Numbered from the stretch's first letter, positions 53,198 to 62,880 are shown. The stretch: 64,000 bases of DNA from Methylotenera sp. (GCF_029946165.1 NZ_JAQSDZ010000010.1:62001-126000), one strand, 5' to 3'. Made by a program: numbers and translations. Notes: generated by a model from the letters alone, not told the origin.

Positions 53198-53250
53198 ATT
53201 TAAGCCTAATAAAAATTAGATTGAGCACTCATCAACTACTAGGAAACCTC

Positions 53251-53673
53251 TTAAGTCTCTGCCGCATCTGTTGATTTTATTTCATAACCACGATCTTTAT
53301 AAAACCTAAATCGCGCTCTTGCTGCTGCTTTATCAGCCTCATCGCTACCGACTAACTCAACCAAGTATCTAAATCGACTAAAAAAAAGTGGCTGCAATGT
53401 TTGAAAATTAATTAACACGTCATCTTGAATTAAATTTTCACCATGAGCGTCAATGACAATAGGTGAAAATCGACTTTGGGTTTCATTTATAAGGCTATTT
53501 GCTAAAAAACTACTGGGTGATTGAGTCCATAGCAAGTTTTGGATGTCATTACTCATAGCGTCGTTTTGCGTATAAATCGTTAGCTGGCGGCCTTTAGCTA
53601 ACGCTTTTTCACAGAGTTCTACAGTTTTTGCAAACTTATCAGAGACATTAAAATAAAATTCAACACGAGTCAT
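53251..53673 (-). CDS. holC: DNA polymerase III subunit chi
   Basis: Chi subunit, which links the clamp loader to single-stranded-DNA-binding protein. It has 140 residues, beginning MTRVEFYFNVSDKFAKTVELCEKALAKG, with the RYLVELVGSDEADKAAARARFRFYKDRGYEI C-terminal region typical of the family (shown only in part). It starts 7 bases after pepA, the standard neighbour pair. Confidence 0.93.
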   Translation of the reverse strand: MTRVEFYFNVSDKFAKTVELCEKALAKGRQLTIYTQNDAMSNDIQNLLWTQSPSSFLANSLINETQSRFSPIVIDAHGENLIQDDVLINFQTLQPLFFSRFRYLVELVGSDEADKAAARARFRFYKDRGYEIKSTDAAET

Positions 53674-53680
53674 CGGAATG

Positions 53681-55192
53681 CTATTTTTTAGAGCTATTCG
53701 CTCTATTCACTAAAAATGCGGTTAATAGTGGCACTGGTCGACCTGTACCACCCTTTTCTTTGCCAGACTTCCAAGCAGTACCAGCAACATCTAAATGTGC
53801 CCAATCATATTTCTTAGCAAACCTTGATAAGAAGCAAGCTGCGGTAATGCTACCAGCCGCACGTCCGCCAATATTGGCCATATCGGCGAAATTACTATCA
53901 AGCAAGGGTTGATAGTCATCCCACATCGGCATGTGCCATGCACGATCTAATGAGGTCTCACCCGCGTGCAATAGCTCTTTAGCTAAGTCATCGTTATTAC
54001 TAAACAAACCACTTGCGTGGTGTCCGAGAGCGATGACACAGGCACCTGTCAGCGTTGCAATGTCAATCACTGCACTTGGTTCAAAACGTTCAACATAAGT
54101 CAGCGCATCACATAGAATCAAACGTCCTTCAGCGTCGGTATTTAACACTTCTATGGTTAAGCCAGACATGCTGGTTAATACGTCACCAGGCCTAGTTGCG
54201 CGGCCATCTGGCATGTTCTCACAGGTAGGAATAACGCCTATGACATTCAATGGTAAATCCATCTCTGCAATGGTTTTGAATGTGCCCAACACACTTGCAG
54301 CGCCGCACATATCGTACTTCATCTCATCCATTTCAGAACCTGATTTCAATGAAATACCGCCAGTATCAAAAGTAATACCTTTGCCCACTAGCACGACTGG
54401 TTTTTGGTCTTTCTTACCTTTTAAGTGCTGCATGATAATAAATTTAGGTGGCTCTTCACTGCCTTGCGACACTGCTAAGAATGAACCCATGCCTAATTTT
54501 TCAAGCTCATCCCGCTCAAGCACTTTAACCTTGAAGTCATGCTTTTTACCCAATGATTGTGCTTGCTCAGCCAAGTAGCTCGGCGTGCAAACGTTTGGCG
54601 GCAAGTTACCTAAATCCTTCGCAAAACTCACGCCTGAAGCTAAAGCCAAACCATCGGCTAACCCTAATTTCGCCTCTTTCACATCGTCAGCGGCGACGTT
54701 AATGTTAAGCACGCTTAACCCTTTTTTTGACTCTTCTTTTTTCTTTTTATTTGCGGAAAACTTATAGCTTGCATCCAAACTGGCTTCAACTAAAAGCGCA
54801 GCTTTCTGTTTAGCTGACAATTGTTTTACAGGCACCTCAGCCAAGAAAGTAATCGCTTTGCTCGCGCCACTATTGGCTAGGGCTTTGATCGAAGCTCTTG
54901 CCGCTTTACAATATTGTTTTTCCGAAAAATCAGATTCTTTCCCTAAGCCAACCAACAGAACCCGCTCACTGGCTGTGTTTGGCACATTGTGCAACATTAA
55001 AGAAGTATCTGACTTACCATCAAAATCACCACGCTTTAGAATAAGTGAAAGGTAGCCTGCAGATGCTGTATCTATAGATTGAGCAGTCTCTGACAGTTTT
55101 TTATCCTCATATACGCCTATAATTAGGCAATCGCTTTGTAACTTTAGCGGATTGTCATTTTTTATGCTAAATTCCATAGTGCTGGATTTCAT
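53681..55192 (-). CDS. pepA: Cytosolic leucyl aminopeptidase
   Basis: An M17-family zinc/manganese aminopeptidase, 503 residues. The C-terminal catalytic domain has VGKGITFDTGG, the signature NTDAEGRL and further metal ligands in MKYDMCGAASVLG. The start was taken at 55192 (MKSSTMEF), which has a plausible AAAGG ribosome site; an internal ATG five codons on is possible. It is divergent from lptF with an 86-base gap, as in E. coli. Confidence 0.96.
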   Translation of the reverse strand: MKSSTMEFSIKNDNPLKLQSDCLIIGVYEDKKLSETAQSIDTASAGYLSLILKRGDFDGKSDTSLMLHNVPNTASERVLLVGLGKESDFSEKQYCKAARASIKALANSGASKAITFLAEVPVKQLSAKQKAALLVEASLDASYKFSANKKKKEESKKGLSVLNINVAADDVKEAKLGLADGLALASGVSFAKDLGNLPPNVCTPSYLAEQAQSLGKKHDFKVKVLERDELEKLGMGSFLAVSQGSEEPPKFIIMQHLKGKKDQKPVVLVGKGITFDTGGISLKSGSEMDEMKYDMCGAASVLGTFKTIAEMDLPLNVIGVIPTCENMPDGRATRPGDVLTSMSGLTIEVLNTDAEGRLILCDALTYVERFEPSAVIDIATLTGACVIALGHHASGLFSNNDDLAKELLHAGETSLDRAWHMPMWDDYQPLLDSNFADMANIGGRAAGSITAACFLSRFAKKYDWAHLDVAGTAWKSGKEKGGTGRPVPLLTAFLVNRANSSKK

Positions 55193-55278
55193 GGCTTCTA
55201 CCTTTAATATTGTTAAGTTAAATTATCGCGTTTTTTACACGCAATTCATAGTTGTATATATAGTTATCAATAAATCAT

Positions 55279-56397
55279 ATGCTTTTTAGGCGATCACTCT
55301 TACACGAACTTATTGTTACCGCTAGCGGTGCTTTTCTTATTTTAGTCGGGATTGTCATCGCCCAACGCGCAGGCCACTTGGTCAAATTAGCGTCAAAAGG
55401 CATATTACCTAACGATGCCATTACGACTATATTGGGCTTCAATATCATTCGATTCATGCCCTTATTGTTATCCTTGAGCCTATTTTTAGCGATATTACTG
55501 ACGCTTTCTCGCTGGTATAGAGATTCCGAGATGGTCATTTGGTTTAGTTCTGGCCTCAGCATTACCAGCTGGATACGCCCTGTTCTGACTTTTAGCGCTC
55601 CTATCATTATCATTATTGCTTTTTTAAGCTTATTTGTTACACCGTGGGCTAACCTCAAAGTAGAAGAGTTTCGTATGCAGCTTGAAAGTCGTGATGACTT
55701 AGCCGCCATCAGCCCAGGCATGTTTAAAGAATCTGCGCATGCGGATCGCGTGTTCTTTGTTGAGAGTTTTGATGAACTGGGTAACATTGTTAAGAATATA
55801 TTTGTTCAATCCATACAACACCAAAAACTTGGCATCATGGTGGCTGCAGAAGGCAGCCGATTCGTTGAAAAAAATGGCGATAACTACTTACTAATGGAAC
55901 ATGGACATCGTTATGAAGGCATGCGTGGCACAGCCGAATATTCAATCACGGAGTTCGAAAAATACGCCATTCGAGTGGAGGCTGGTGAAGCAAAACGTGA
56001 GCCACCTTCTACACAATCAATTTCAAGCCGCGATTTAATCATCAATAAAAATAATAATAATATTGCCGAGTTGCAATGGCGCCTTGCCATACCTATTTCT
56101 GCGCTAATACTAGTCCTGTTTGCAATCCCATTAAGTGCGTTAGATCCGCGGGCAGGGCGCTCGGCAAATTTTGCACTGGCAATTGTTATTTATATTATCT
56201 ATAACAACCTACTCAACATCATTCAAGCTTGGATAGCACAAGGCAAAATAAGCGGAATTATAGGTCTATGGCCTGTCCATTTAGGCTTTAGTTTATTGGT
56301 GCTTTATATGTTTTATAAACGAGCACAGCAATTGCCGCTATTACCTAATGTTCATCTGCCTTCATGGTTAAAATTAGCAACGAAGGCAAAAAAATAG
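55279..56397 (+). CDS. lptF: LPS export ABC transporter permease LptF
   Basis: One of two permeases of the LptB2FG transporter that extracts lipopolysaccharide from the inner membrane. It has 372 residues with about six membrane helices around a periplasmic beta-jellyroll region (about residues 125-255). Conserved stretches such as LRRSLLHEL-type N-terminus and AIPLSALDPRAGRSANF are present. It precedes lptG by 25 bases and is divergent from pepA. Confidence 0.95.
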   Translation: MLFRRSLLHELIVTASGAFLILVGIVIAQRAGHLVKLASKGILPNDAITTILGFNIIRFMPLLLSLSLFLAILLTLSRWYRDSEMVIWFSSGLSITSWIRPVLTFSAPIIIIIAFLSLFVTPWANLKVEEFRMQLESRDDLAAISPGMFKESAHADRVFFVESFDELGNIVKNIFVQSIQHQKLGIMVAAEGSRFVEKNGDNYLLMEHGHRYEGMRGTAEYSITEFEKYAIRVEAGEAKREPPSTQSISSRDLIINKNNNNIAELQWRLAIPISALILVLFAIPLSALDPRAGRSANFALAIVIYIIYNNLLNIIQAWIAQGKISGIIGLWPVHLGFSLLVLYMFYKRAQQLPLLPNVHLPSWLKLATKAKK

Positions 56398-56422
56398 CTC
56401 AGATCTAATGATCTAAATCCAT

Positions 56423-57493
56423 ATGAAAATTCTTAATAAATATATTCTCAAAGAAATTGTTGCTAATGTCCTTATGGTCATGCTTGCACTCATTGCTTTG
56501 TTCTCTTTCTTTGATTTGATTCAAGAGTTAGATGCTTTAGGCAAAGGTAATTATGGTCTTAGTAAAATTTTATTCTTCGTATTGCTAAGCGCACCTGGTC
56601 ATGTTTACGACGTAATGCCTGTAGCGGTGTTGGTCGGCTGCATGTACAGCTTAGGTCAGTTCGCACGCTATTCCGAACTGGTAGTGTTAAGAGTGAGCGG
56701 TCTTTCGCTTTTTGAGATTGCGATTTTACTTTTAAAAATTGGCGCTATATTTACCATCATTACTTTTTTAATCGGTGAATTAATCACTCCATTTAGTGAA
56801 AAAATGGCACAGCGCATGCGTATTAAAGCCACCGATTCTGTGGTTGCTCAAGAATTCCGCTCTGGTCTTTGGGTAAAGGATGGTAATAGTTTTATTAACG
56901 TTGAAGAAGTATTACCAGACGCATCATTGCTCAATATCCATATTTTCGACTTTGATAAAAATGCAAAACTTATCAGTACCCGCACTGCTAAATCGGGGGA
57001 GTTTAAACATGAGTCATGGAAGCTCAAAGAAGTTTCAGATACCCATTTCGGTGAAGACTCAGTGAAAGTACATCAATCTGCAGAGGCAACATGGCAATCA
57101 TTAATTCGCCCAGAACTGCTCAATGTATTACTTATCATGCCAGAAAAAATGTCTGCTTGGAATTTATATACTTACATCAATCACTTAAGCACAAATAAAC
57201 AAAAAACGACCCGTTATGAAGTCGCGCTTTGGGCAAAGATGATTTACCCCTTAGCTTGCATGGTCATGGTGATTTTAGCGCTGCCATTTGGCTTTATACA
57301 ACAACGTGCCGCTGGTGCCAGCAGCAAGATTTTTATCGGAATTATGCTGGGAGTTATGTATCAAATACTCAACCGTGTATTTGCACATTTGGGATTGCTC
57401 AATGACTGGACCCCATTATTTAGCGCCATTATGCCTACCATTATTTTTTTAATGGCTGGTATTGCAATGTTGTTTTACGTGGAGCGTAGATAA
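56423..57493 (+). CDS. lptG: LPS export ABC transporter permease LptG
   Basis: Second permease of LptB2FG, 356 residues with the same topology as LptF. It begins MKILNKYILKEIVANVLMVM and carries LRVSGLSLFEIAILLLKIGA and the late helices of the family. Its last 53 bases overlap the 3' end of the RDD gene on the opposite strand. Confidence 0.95.
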   Translation: MKILNKYILKEIVANVLMVMLALIALFSFFDLIQELDALGKGNYGLSKILFFVLLSAPGHVYDVMPVAVLVGCMYSLGQFARYSELVVLRVSGLSLFEIAILLLKIGAIFTIITFLIGELITPFSEKMAQRMRIKATDSVVAQEFRSGLWVKDGNSFINVEEVLPDASLLNIHIFDFDKNAKLISTRTAKSGEFKHESWKLKEVSDTHFGEDSVKVHQSAEATWQSLIRPELLNVLLIMPEKMSAWNLYTYINHLSTNKQKTTRYEVALWAKMIYPLACMVMVILALPFGFIQQRAAGASSKIFIGIMLGVMYQILNRVFAHLGLLNDWTPLFSAIMPTIIFLMAGIAMLFYVERR

Positions 57494-57905
57494 TTTTATT
57501 TTTGAGCAGTCTATCATGCAAAAATAACCTGTCTCTATCCACAAAAATCCACAGAAAACCAAGACTAAACAGCATTAAACTAAAGGTGGCTAGTATATAC
57601 CTTGCAATCGCGGCTTTTAATGGCAACGACTGCGCATCTTGATTCAGTAGCTTTAATTGCCAAGTTTGCATTGCTAGTGTTTGGCCTTTTCTCTGCCAAC
57701 ACCAAACAAAATACATCCCCACAGACAGCCATAAGAATAGCTGTAGCAAATATCGTTTAATGCCAGTTGCCTCACCTAACAATAAAACAAAAATAGCAGT
57801 GGTGGCTAATGATATCGCAGTCACTACTAAGGCCTCATAAATAAGGCAAGCCCCAAGCTTAAAGAAACTTGGGGCTGTTGTTTGTGACAATTGCTCAGTT
57901 TGCAT
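57441..57905 (-). CDS. RDD family membrane protein
   Basis: A small membrane protein of 154 residues with about three to four hydrophobic helices. The RDD motif pattern is visible at the start (the family's charged-helix region LGACLIYEALVV is a variant) and as the late DRDRLFLHDRL stretch. RDD proteins are of unknown or transport-related function. It lies 18 bases after the DUF3106 gene, and its 3' end overlaps lptG by 53 bases in convergent orientation. Confidence 0.8.
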   Translation of the reverse strand: MQTEQLSQTTAPSFFKLGACLIYEALVVTAISLATTAIFVLLLGEATGIKRYLLQLFLWLSVGMYFVWCWQRKGQTLAMQTWQLKLLNQDAQSLPLKAAIARYILATFSLMLFSLGFLWIFVDRDRLFLHDRLLKNKIIYAPRKTTLQYQPLKK

Positions 57906-57922
57906 AGGTATTAGTTAACTTA

Positions 57923-58384
57923 TTAATTTAAATCTGCATCCCGATAAGTATCTGGTGAATCAGCTCTCAATTTAGCTCTTTCTGACTCTGGTAATTTTTG
58001 ATATTCCAACCACTTTTGTCGCAACTCATTCTTTTTATCGGTTGATAAGGACTGAAATTGTTGATGACTTTTTCTAGCATTCTCTCGTTCATACGGTGTC
58101 ATGCGGCTCCAATTGCTAAGCCTCTTTTGTACCAACTCTTGCTTTTTAGAGCTCATTTTTGGGTAATCCCGCGCGATATCAAGCATTTTTTCTCGCTGCC
58201 AGGGGCGTAAAGTATCCCACTCAGAAGCTAAAGGATTTAATATTTGTCGCTGACCATCATTGAGTTGCGCCCAAGGCACGTTTGCTTCGTCGGCGAATGC
58301 AGCATGGTTAAACATCAATCCACTGACTAATAATAGAGCAGAAAATATTGCGCCGAGCTTTAATCTCGCTTGGAAACTAACCAT
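57923..58384 (-). CDS. DUF3106 family protein (periplasmic)
   Basis: A protein of 153 residues with a signal peptide (to about residue 31, AAFA). The mature part consists of short helical repeats around W-x-x-L/M and P-x-x-E/R (WAQLNDGQRQIL, WDTLRPWQREKML, WSRMTPYERENARK, WLEYQKLPESERAKL), which is characteristic of DUF3106. Function is unknown. It overlaps the preceding DUF3619 gene by 25 bases, so the two are translationally linked and belong to the ECF sigma operon. Confidence 0.85.
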   Translation of the reverse strand: MVSFQARLKLGAIFSALLLVSGLMFNHAAFADEANVPWAQLNDGQRQILNPLASEWDTLRPWQREKMLDIARDYPKMSSKKQELVQKRLSNWSRMTPYERENARKSHQQFQSLSTDKKNELRQKWLEYQKLPESERAKLRADSPDTYRDADLN

Positions 58385-58803
58385 GTATCAAACCCCTTAT
58401 CTGCAAATGCTTCTGGTGGCAGTTCAGACGCCAACAAGAACGCATCACTATTTTCTAAATTATTATCTATATTGAATTTTTGTGCTGCTAAAAATGTAAG
58501 CAACATGGCACTAATAATAATGGCAGCAGACATCCAACGATGCTGTTCAAAATAACTACCAAAACCATGCCTCACCCATTGCAAGACGTTACCGTTTTGA
58601 TTTATAGCTAGGCTTGTCTCTAATTTTGAGACTGCTAAACCACGCATTTCCGACAAACGTTTCAAAGTTACAGCATTTAAATGTTGCGCGTTATCATTCA
58701 GCAAATTAGCCGCTAATTTCGCTAGCTGCTCATCCCCAAGTAAATTGTCATTTACATTATTTTTATTTATTTTACTATTTTGCATATCTTTTAGATTATC
58801 CAT
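58360..58803 (-). CDS. DUF3619 family protein, possible anti-sigma factor
   Basis: A protein of 147 residues with a cytoplasmic N-terminal helical domain (about 1-85), one membrane helix (about 90-108, MSAAIIISAMLLTFLAAQ) and a short outside tail. This topology, and position 10 bases after an ECF sigma gene, fit an anti-sigma factor. Family annotation is DUF3619, whose role is not established; the anti-sigma role is inference. Confidence 0.78.
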   Translation of the reverse strand: MDNLKDMQNSKINKNNVNDNLLGDEQLAKLAANLLNDNAQHLNAVTLKRLSEMRGLAVSKLETSLAINQNGNVLQWVRHGFGSYFEQHRWMSAAIIISAMLLTFLAAQKFNIDNNLENSDAFLLASELPPEAFADKGFDTWLVSKRD

Positions 58804-58813
58804 AGCTCACCTC

Positions 58814-59416
58814 CTAGCCTTTTGAGCCTTCGTTGCTTATCATTAAACTTGGTAGGCCTAATTTTTCTAACCCCTGTTTCTTCAACTCTGTCGCCAATGA
58901 GTGAACCGCCCGAGAACAGTGCGTTTTAACGCTTCCGTCTGAGCAACCCATAATTTTTGCCGTTTCAGCAACATCCATCTCTTCCCAATAACGCAGAACA
59001 AAGGCTTCTCGTTGACGCGCAGGTAACTTTTCCAATGCCGCTTCTATAAGTTTAATGGTCTGACTGCGTTCGAGTTGGGCTTCAGGCTCATCACTATCAT
59101 CCTCTACGTCAATCGTTTCTAACGGATCACGGTCTTCGCCGTCTTCAGTGCTGCCAAATGAAGACAATAATGTCGTCCATATATTTCTAACTTTTTGCCT
59201 GCGCCAGAAATCTCGCATGGTATTTTGCAATATCCTCTGAAACAACATAGGCAGTTCTGTCACTGGTTTTTCACCATACTTCTCCGCAAGCTTCATCATT
59301 GCGTCTTGCACAATATCTAGCGCCGCATGGTCATCGCGAACAGCGTAAGCGGTCTGTTTGAAAGCTCTGCGCTCCACCGACTCAAGAAAATCTGAAAGTT
59401 CTTTAGTGGTGGCCAT
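58814..59416 (-). CDS. ECF-type RNA polymerase sigma factor
   Basis: A sigma-70 family protein of 200 residues. Region 2 is in the N-terminal half (AYAVRDDHAALDIVQDAMMKLAEKYG, LFQRILQNTMRDFWRRQ). An acidic linker rich in Asp/Glu follows (about 97-115). Region 4 is at LEKLPARQREAFVLRYWEEMDVAETAKIMGCSDGSVKTH. It heads the sigma-DUF3619-DUF3106-RDD set and is encoded divergently from the PP0621-like gene. Whether the DegS-like protease at 16 kb controls it is speculative. Confidence 0.92.
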   Translation of the reverse strand: MATTKELSDFLESVERRAFKQTAYAVRDDHAALDIVQDAMMKLAEKYGEKPVTELPMLFQRILQNTMRDFWRRQKVRNIWTTLLSSFGSTEDGEDRDPLETIDVEDDSDEPEAQLERSQTIKLIEAALEKLPARQREAFVLRYWEEMDVAETAKIMGCSDGSVKTHCSRAVHSLATELKKQGLEKLGLPSLMISNEGSKG

Positions 59417-59547
59417 CGTGCTTATGGTTGGTTGGTTTATTATAAATAGTTAACGCAGTCATTAATGAAAGTATATCAGGTTTACATTTTGAACTAGACC
59501 AAGCTTTGGTTACAATCATAGCAATTATCTAATAGGTGCAAAATTTT

Positions 59548-59793
59548 ATGTGGCGACTGATTTTTTTAGGGCTCATCATTTATCTACTGATCGTTATTTA
59601 TAAACGGAGTAAGGCGAACACAAATAATGATAAAAATAATAACAAAGAAACCTCAGCAAAAGAGCAGGAAAAAGAAAATAACGAAATAGAAAACATGGTG
59701 CAATGCGCTTCATGTTCAGTGCATTTGCCGAGGTCAGAAGCTTTTCTAGTCAACGGTGAGTTTTACTGCAGTAAAACTCACATTCCTAAATAA
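59548..59793 (+). CDS. PP0621-type small membrane protein with C-terminal Cys pair
   Basis: A protein of 81 residues from the ATG at 59548, preceded by TAGG 11 bases upstream; a GTG four codons earlier is also possible. One N-terminal membrane helix (LIFLGLIIYLLIVIY) is followed by an Asn/Lys/Glu-rich linker. The C-terminal motif MVQCASCSVHLPRSEAF, then YCSKTH, looks like a small zinc-binding knuckle. Similar proteins lie before pilS in other proteobacteria. Function is unknown. Confidence 0.78.
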   Translation: MWRLIFLGLIIYLLIVIYKRSKANTNNDKNNNKETSAKEQEKENNEIENMVQCASCSVHLPRSEAFLVNGEFYCSKTHIPK

Positions 59794-59847
59794 CTTAGAA
59801 ATGATTGTCACCATGAAAATGGAACCTGAACGTATTAATTTTAAAAA

Positions 59848-61464
59848 GTGCTAAATTCTAACGTGAAACAATCTATTGCGGACTCTATCGATTTATCGCT
59901 ACAGCGCCATGCAATTAACGTACTCAATCTATTTCGCTTTGTATTAAGTATAGTTTTTACCATTTCTTACCTTTACCTTGGTAAGGATTTCATATGGCAA
60001 GGCGGCCATGCCATACTCACCTTCAAGCTGTCCATTGCTTACCTAATCTTTAGCATATTCATTTTACTAATAAGTCCGCTAAAGTCTGATGTGTATCGAC
60101 TCTCCTTACCACTGCAAATCACGACTGATATTGTTTTTATTATTTTGTTCATGTTTACAGCGGGCGGTATCACGAGTGGTCTAGGGCTGTTGTTAATCAT
60201 TATTATCGTTATCGCCAGCTTAGTCAGCAATGGTCGATTAGCTTTATTTTATGCGGCTATCGCTACTATTGGTTTGTTGCTTGAACATAGCTACCGAATA
60301 ATTTTAGAAAACTTATCCGCGAGCACCTACACGCAGCCTGTGATGCTAGGCTTAAGTTGCTTTGCGACAGCTTTGCTGGCTTATAGTTTAGCCAAACGTA
60401 TGCAGCATAGTGAAGCGCTCGCCTCTGCACGTGGCATTGATATTGAAAATTTGTCGCAAATAAACGCCCTAATCACACAAGAGATGCAAGATGGCGTCAT
60501 TGTGGTAGACAAAAACTTAAATATTCGCCACAGTAATTTGCAAGCCACAGCATTACTTTCTTTAGCTCAAAATAGTGAAGTTAATCTGCCTTTATCCACG
60601 CAGGCCCCTGAAATAGTAAAGGTTTTTAAGGATTGGGTGAATGGTGCAGATGAAAAAAACAACTCAAATGTTTCTATCAGCAATCGTGAATTAAAACTTA
60701 GGTTTATGCCTATCAATCAGCAACAAGATTCGCCTTTGTCTGGCAGAAATGCTGGTGCGGTAATCTTCATTCAAGATCTGAGTCAAATTCAAACGGCGGC
60801 TCAACAGGCTAAGCTGGCAGCGCTAGGTAGATTAACCGCTAATATCGCACATGAGATTCGCAACCCGTTAAGCGCCATTAGTCATGCCAACCAATTACTT
60901 CAAGAAGATGAAAGCAACTCAAAATCAACTGAGCGACTACTAGAAATTGTAGCTGACAACATCGGGCGCATAGACCAAATTATCAAAGATGTGCTTGAAT
61001 TGAACAGACGCGATCGCACGCAGCAAGAGCTCTTTGAAATAAGTGACTTTCTAAGTAGTTTTCATGCGCAATTTTGTGCTGTAGAGAAAGTACCTAGCAC
61101 CCATTTTACGCTGGACAATCTATCACAAAAAAATATTTCTTTTGACAAACGTCATCTCACACAAATTTTATGGAATTTATGTAAAAATGGCTGGGAACAT
61201 AGTCAAAAACAAGTGGGTAGTTTAAAAATTATTTGTTCTGAATTCAGTAAATTAGGTTTTAGCATCCAAATTATCGACGATGGAGACGGCGTGGCAGAGC
61301 AAGATCAAGCAAGATTATTCGAGCCGTTTTTTACCACAAAAAATACTGGAAATGGTTTAGGACTTTATATTTCGCGCGAGTTAGCTGAAGCCAATGGCGC
61401 AAAACTGAAATACCGAGCATTAGCTGATGGTAGTGTCTTTATTTTGCAGCTTAAGAAGGCATAA
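59848..61464 (+). CDS. pilS: Sensor histidine kinase PilS
   Basis: Membrane kinase of the PilS-PilR system that senses pilin levels in Pseudomonas. It has 538 residues, with six hydrophobic helices in the first 190, a PAS-like domain (about 200-315), HisKA with phospho-accepting H335 in IAHEIRNPLSAISHANQLLQ, and an ATPase domain with DDGDGV and GNGLGLYISRELAE. The start is GTG (59848 or 59863). It is followed 6 bases later by pilR. Confidence 0.92.
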   Translation: MLNSNVKQSIADSIDLSLQRHAINVLNLFRFVLSIVFTISYLYLGKDFIWQGGHAILTFKLSIAYLIFSIFILLISPLKSDVYRLSLPLQITTDIVFIILFMFTAGGITSGLGLLLIIIIVIASLVSNGRLALFYAAIATIGLLLEHSYRIILENLSASTYTQPVMLGLSCFATALLAYSLAKRMQHSEALASARGIDIENLSQINALITQEMQDGVIVVDKNLNIRHSNLQATALLSLAQNSEVNLPLSTQAPEIVKVFKDWVNGADEKNNSNVSISNRELKLRFMPINQQQDSPLSGRNAGAVIFIQDLSQIQTAAQQAKLAALGRLTANIAHEIRNPLSAISHANQLLQEDESNSKSTERLLEIVADNIGRIDQIIKDVLELNRRDRTQQELFEISDFLSSFHAQFCAVEKVPSTHFTLDNLSQKNISFDKRHLTQILWNLCKNGWEHSQKQVGSLKIICSEFSKLGFSIQIIDDGDGVAEQDQARLFEPFFTTKNTGNGLGLYISRELAEANGAKLKYRALADGSVFILQLKKA

Positions 61465-61470
61465 TAGCGC

Positions 61471-62880
61471 ATGACTCAAAAATTTACCTGCTTAATAGTA
61501 GACGATGAAACTGACATACGTGAATTACTCACAATGACGCTGGAGCGCATGGATATTGATACTTACAGCGCGAGTAATATCCAAGAAGCCAAGTCTTTAC
61601 TCACTCAGCGGCAATATGCGCTGTGCTTAACTGACATGCAAATGCCTGGCGGAACTGGGCTAGATTTAGTCAATTATATTAGTGAATTTCATCCAGGTTT
61701 ACCAGTAGCTGTCATCACCGCTCATGCAAGTGCAGAAAATGCGGTATCCGCACTTAAAGCCGGCGCTTTTGACTATCTTAGTAAACCCATTTCACTAAAG
61801 CAATTACGTCCTGTCATCGAATCCGCAATCAAACTTAGTTCGCAAACCAAAAACAATAAAGGCGATGCGCTAGAAATGATTGGTGAATCTGAACCTATGG
61901 TGCATGTGCGTGCAATGATTACCAAGCTTGCACGTAGCCAAGCGCCTGTCTATATCAGCGGCGAGTCTGGTAGCGGTAAAGAGCTTGCTGCTAAGCTCAT
62001 CCATAAGTACAGCTCTAGGGGCGACGGCGCTTTTATCGCAGTAAATTGCGGAGCGATTCCAGATAACTTAATGGAAAGCGAGTTCTTTGGCTATAAAAAA
62101 GGTTCTTTTACTGGTGCTAACCAAGATAAAGAAGGGTTGTTTCAGGCGGCGAATGGCGGAACCTTATTTTTAGATGAAGTCGCTGATTTACCGTTGCCGA
62201 TGCAAGTCAAACTTTTACGTGCGATTCAAGAGAAAAAAGTGCGCATGGTAGGTGGCGCTAATGAAGAAGCCGTGGATGTGCGCATTATTAGCGCCACTCA
62301 CAAAAATCTGGCTCAAATGATGGATGCAGGCTTGTTTAGACAAGACTTGTATTACCGCCTCAACGTTATTCAGCTTAAGATGCCTTCTTTGCGCGACCGC
62401 CCAAGTGACATTCCTTTACTGGCTAATTTATTACTCGCAAAATTATGTGCCTACCAAAAAATTAGCATGCCAGAACTGGATAGCGAAGCGCAGGCATACC
62501 TCTCTAAAATGCAGTTTCCTGGGAATGTCCGCGAGTTAGAGAATATGCTAGAGCGCGCTTTGGCAATGAGTGATGGCAAATTGATTACGATTGAAGATTT
62601 AAATTATGGAAGTAACGACAGCACGCCGGCCACAGGATTAAGTGCTGAAAAAAATTCTACATTTAATGCGGAAAAACCACTTAATCTCAACTTATCTGAT
62701 TATCTTGAAGATGTTGAGAAGAAAGCGATTATTAAGGCGTTAGAGAAAACCAACAATAATAAGACAGCCGCAGCAAAATTGCTCGGCATTAGCTTTCGCA
62801 CTTTGCGTTACAGACTAGCTAAACTTGGTTTAGCAAAAGAGAGTGATTTGGATCCAGATTTTGAAATCGATGAAGCTTAG
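61471..62880 (+). CDS. pilR: Sigma-54-dependent response regulator PilR
   Basis: NtrC-family activator of sigma-54 promoters, 469 residues. It has a receiver domain with phospho-acceptor D55, an AAA+ domain with Walker A GESGSGKE (about 164-171), the sigma-54-contacting loop GSFTGA (a Ser variant of GAFTGA) and LFLDEVADL, and a C-terminal Fis-type helix-turn-helix (NNNKTAAAKLLGISFRTLRYRLAKLGL region). A likely target in this window is the prepilin gene with a -24/-12 promoter at 34945. The stop codon lies inside a terminator hairpin. Confidence 0.93.
   Translation: MTQKFTCLIVDDETDIRELLTMTLERMDIDTYSASNIQEAKSLLTQRQYALCLTDMQMPGGTGLDLVNYISEFHPGLPVAVITAHASAENAVSALKAGAFDYLSKPISLKQLRPVIESAIKLSSQTKNNKGDALEMIGESEPMVHVRAMITKLARSQAPVYISGESGSGKELAAKLIHKYSSRGDGAFIAVNCGAIPDNLMESEFFGYKKGSFTGANQDKEGLFQAANGGTLFLDEVADLPLPMQVKLLRAIQEKKVRMVGGANEEAVDVRIISATHKNLAQMMDAGLFRQDLYYRLNVIQLKMPSLRDRPSDIPLLANLLLAKLCAYQKISMPELDSEAQAYLSKMQFPGNVRELENMLERALAMSDGKLITIEDLNYGSNDSTPATGLSAEKNSTFNAEKPLNLNLSDYLEDVEKKAIIKALEKTNNNKTAAAKLLGISFRTLRYRLAKLGLAKESDLDPDFEIDEA

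Noticed and set aside
55275-55787. A 170-codon open frame on the minus strand.
   Set aside because: It is antisense to lptF, whose identity is clear; the product shows no recognisable motif.
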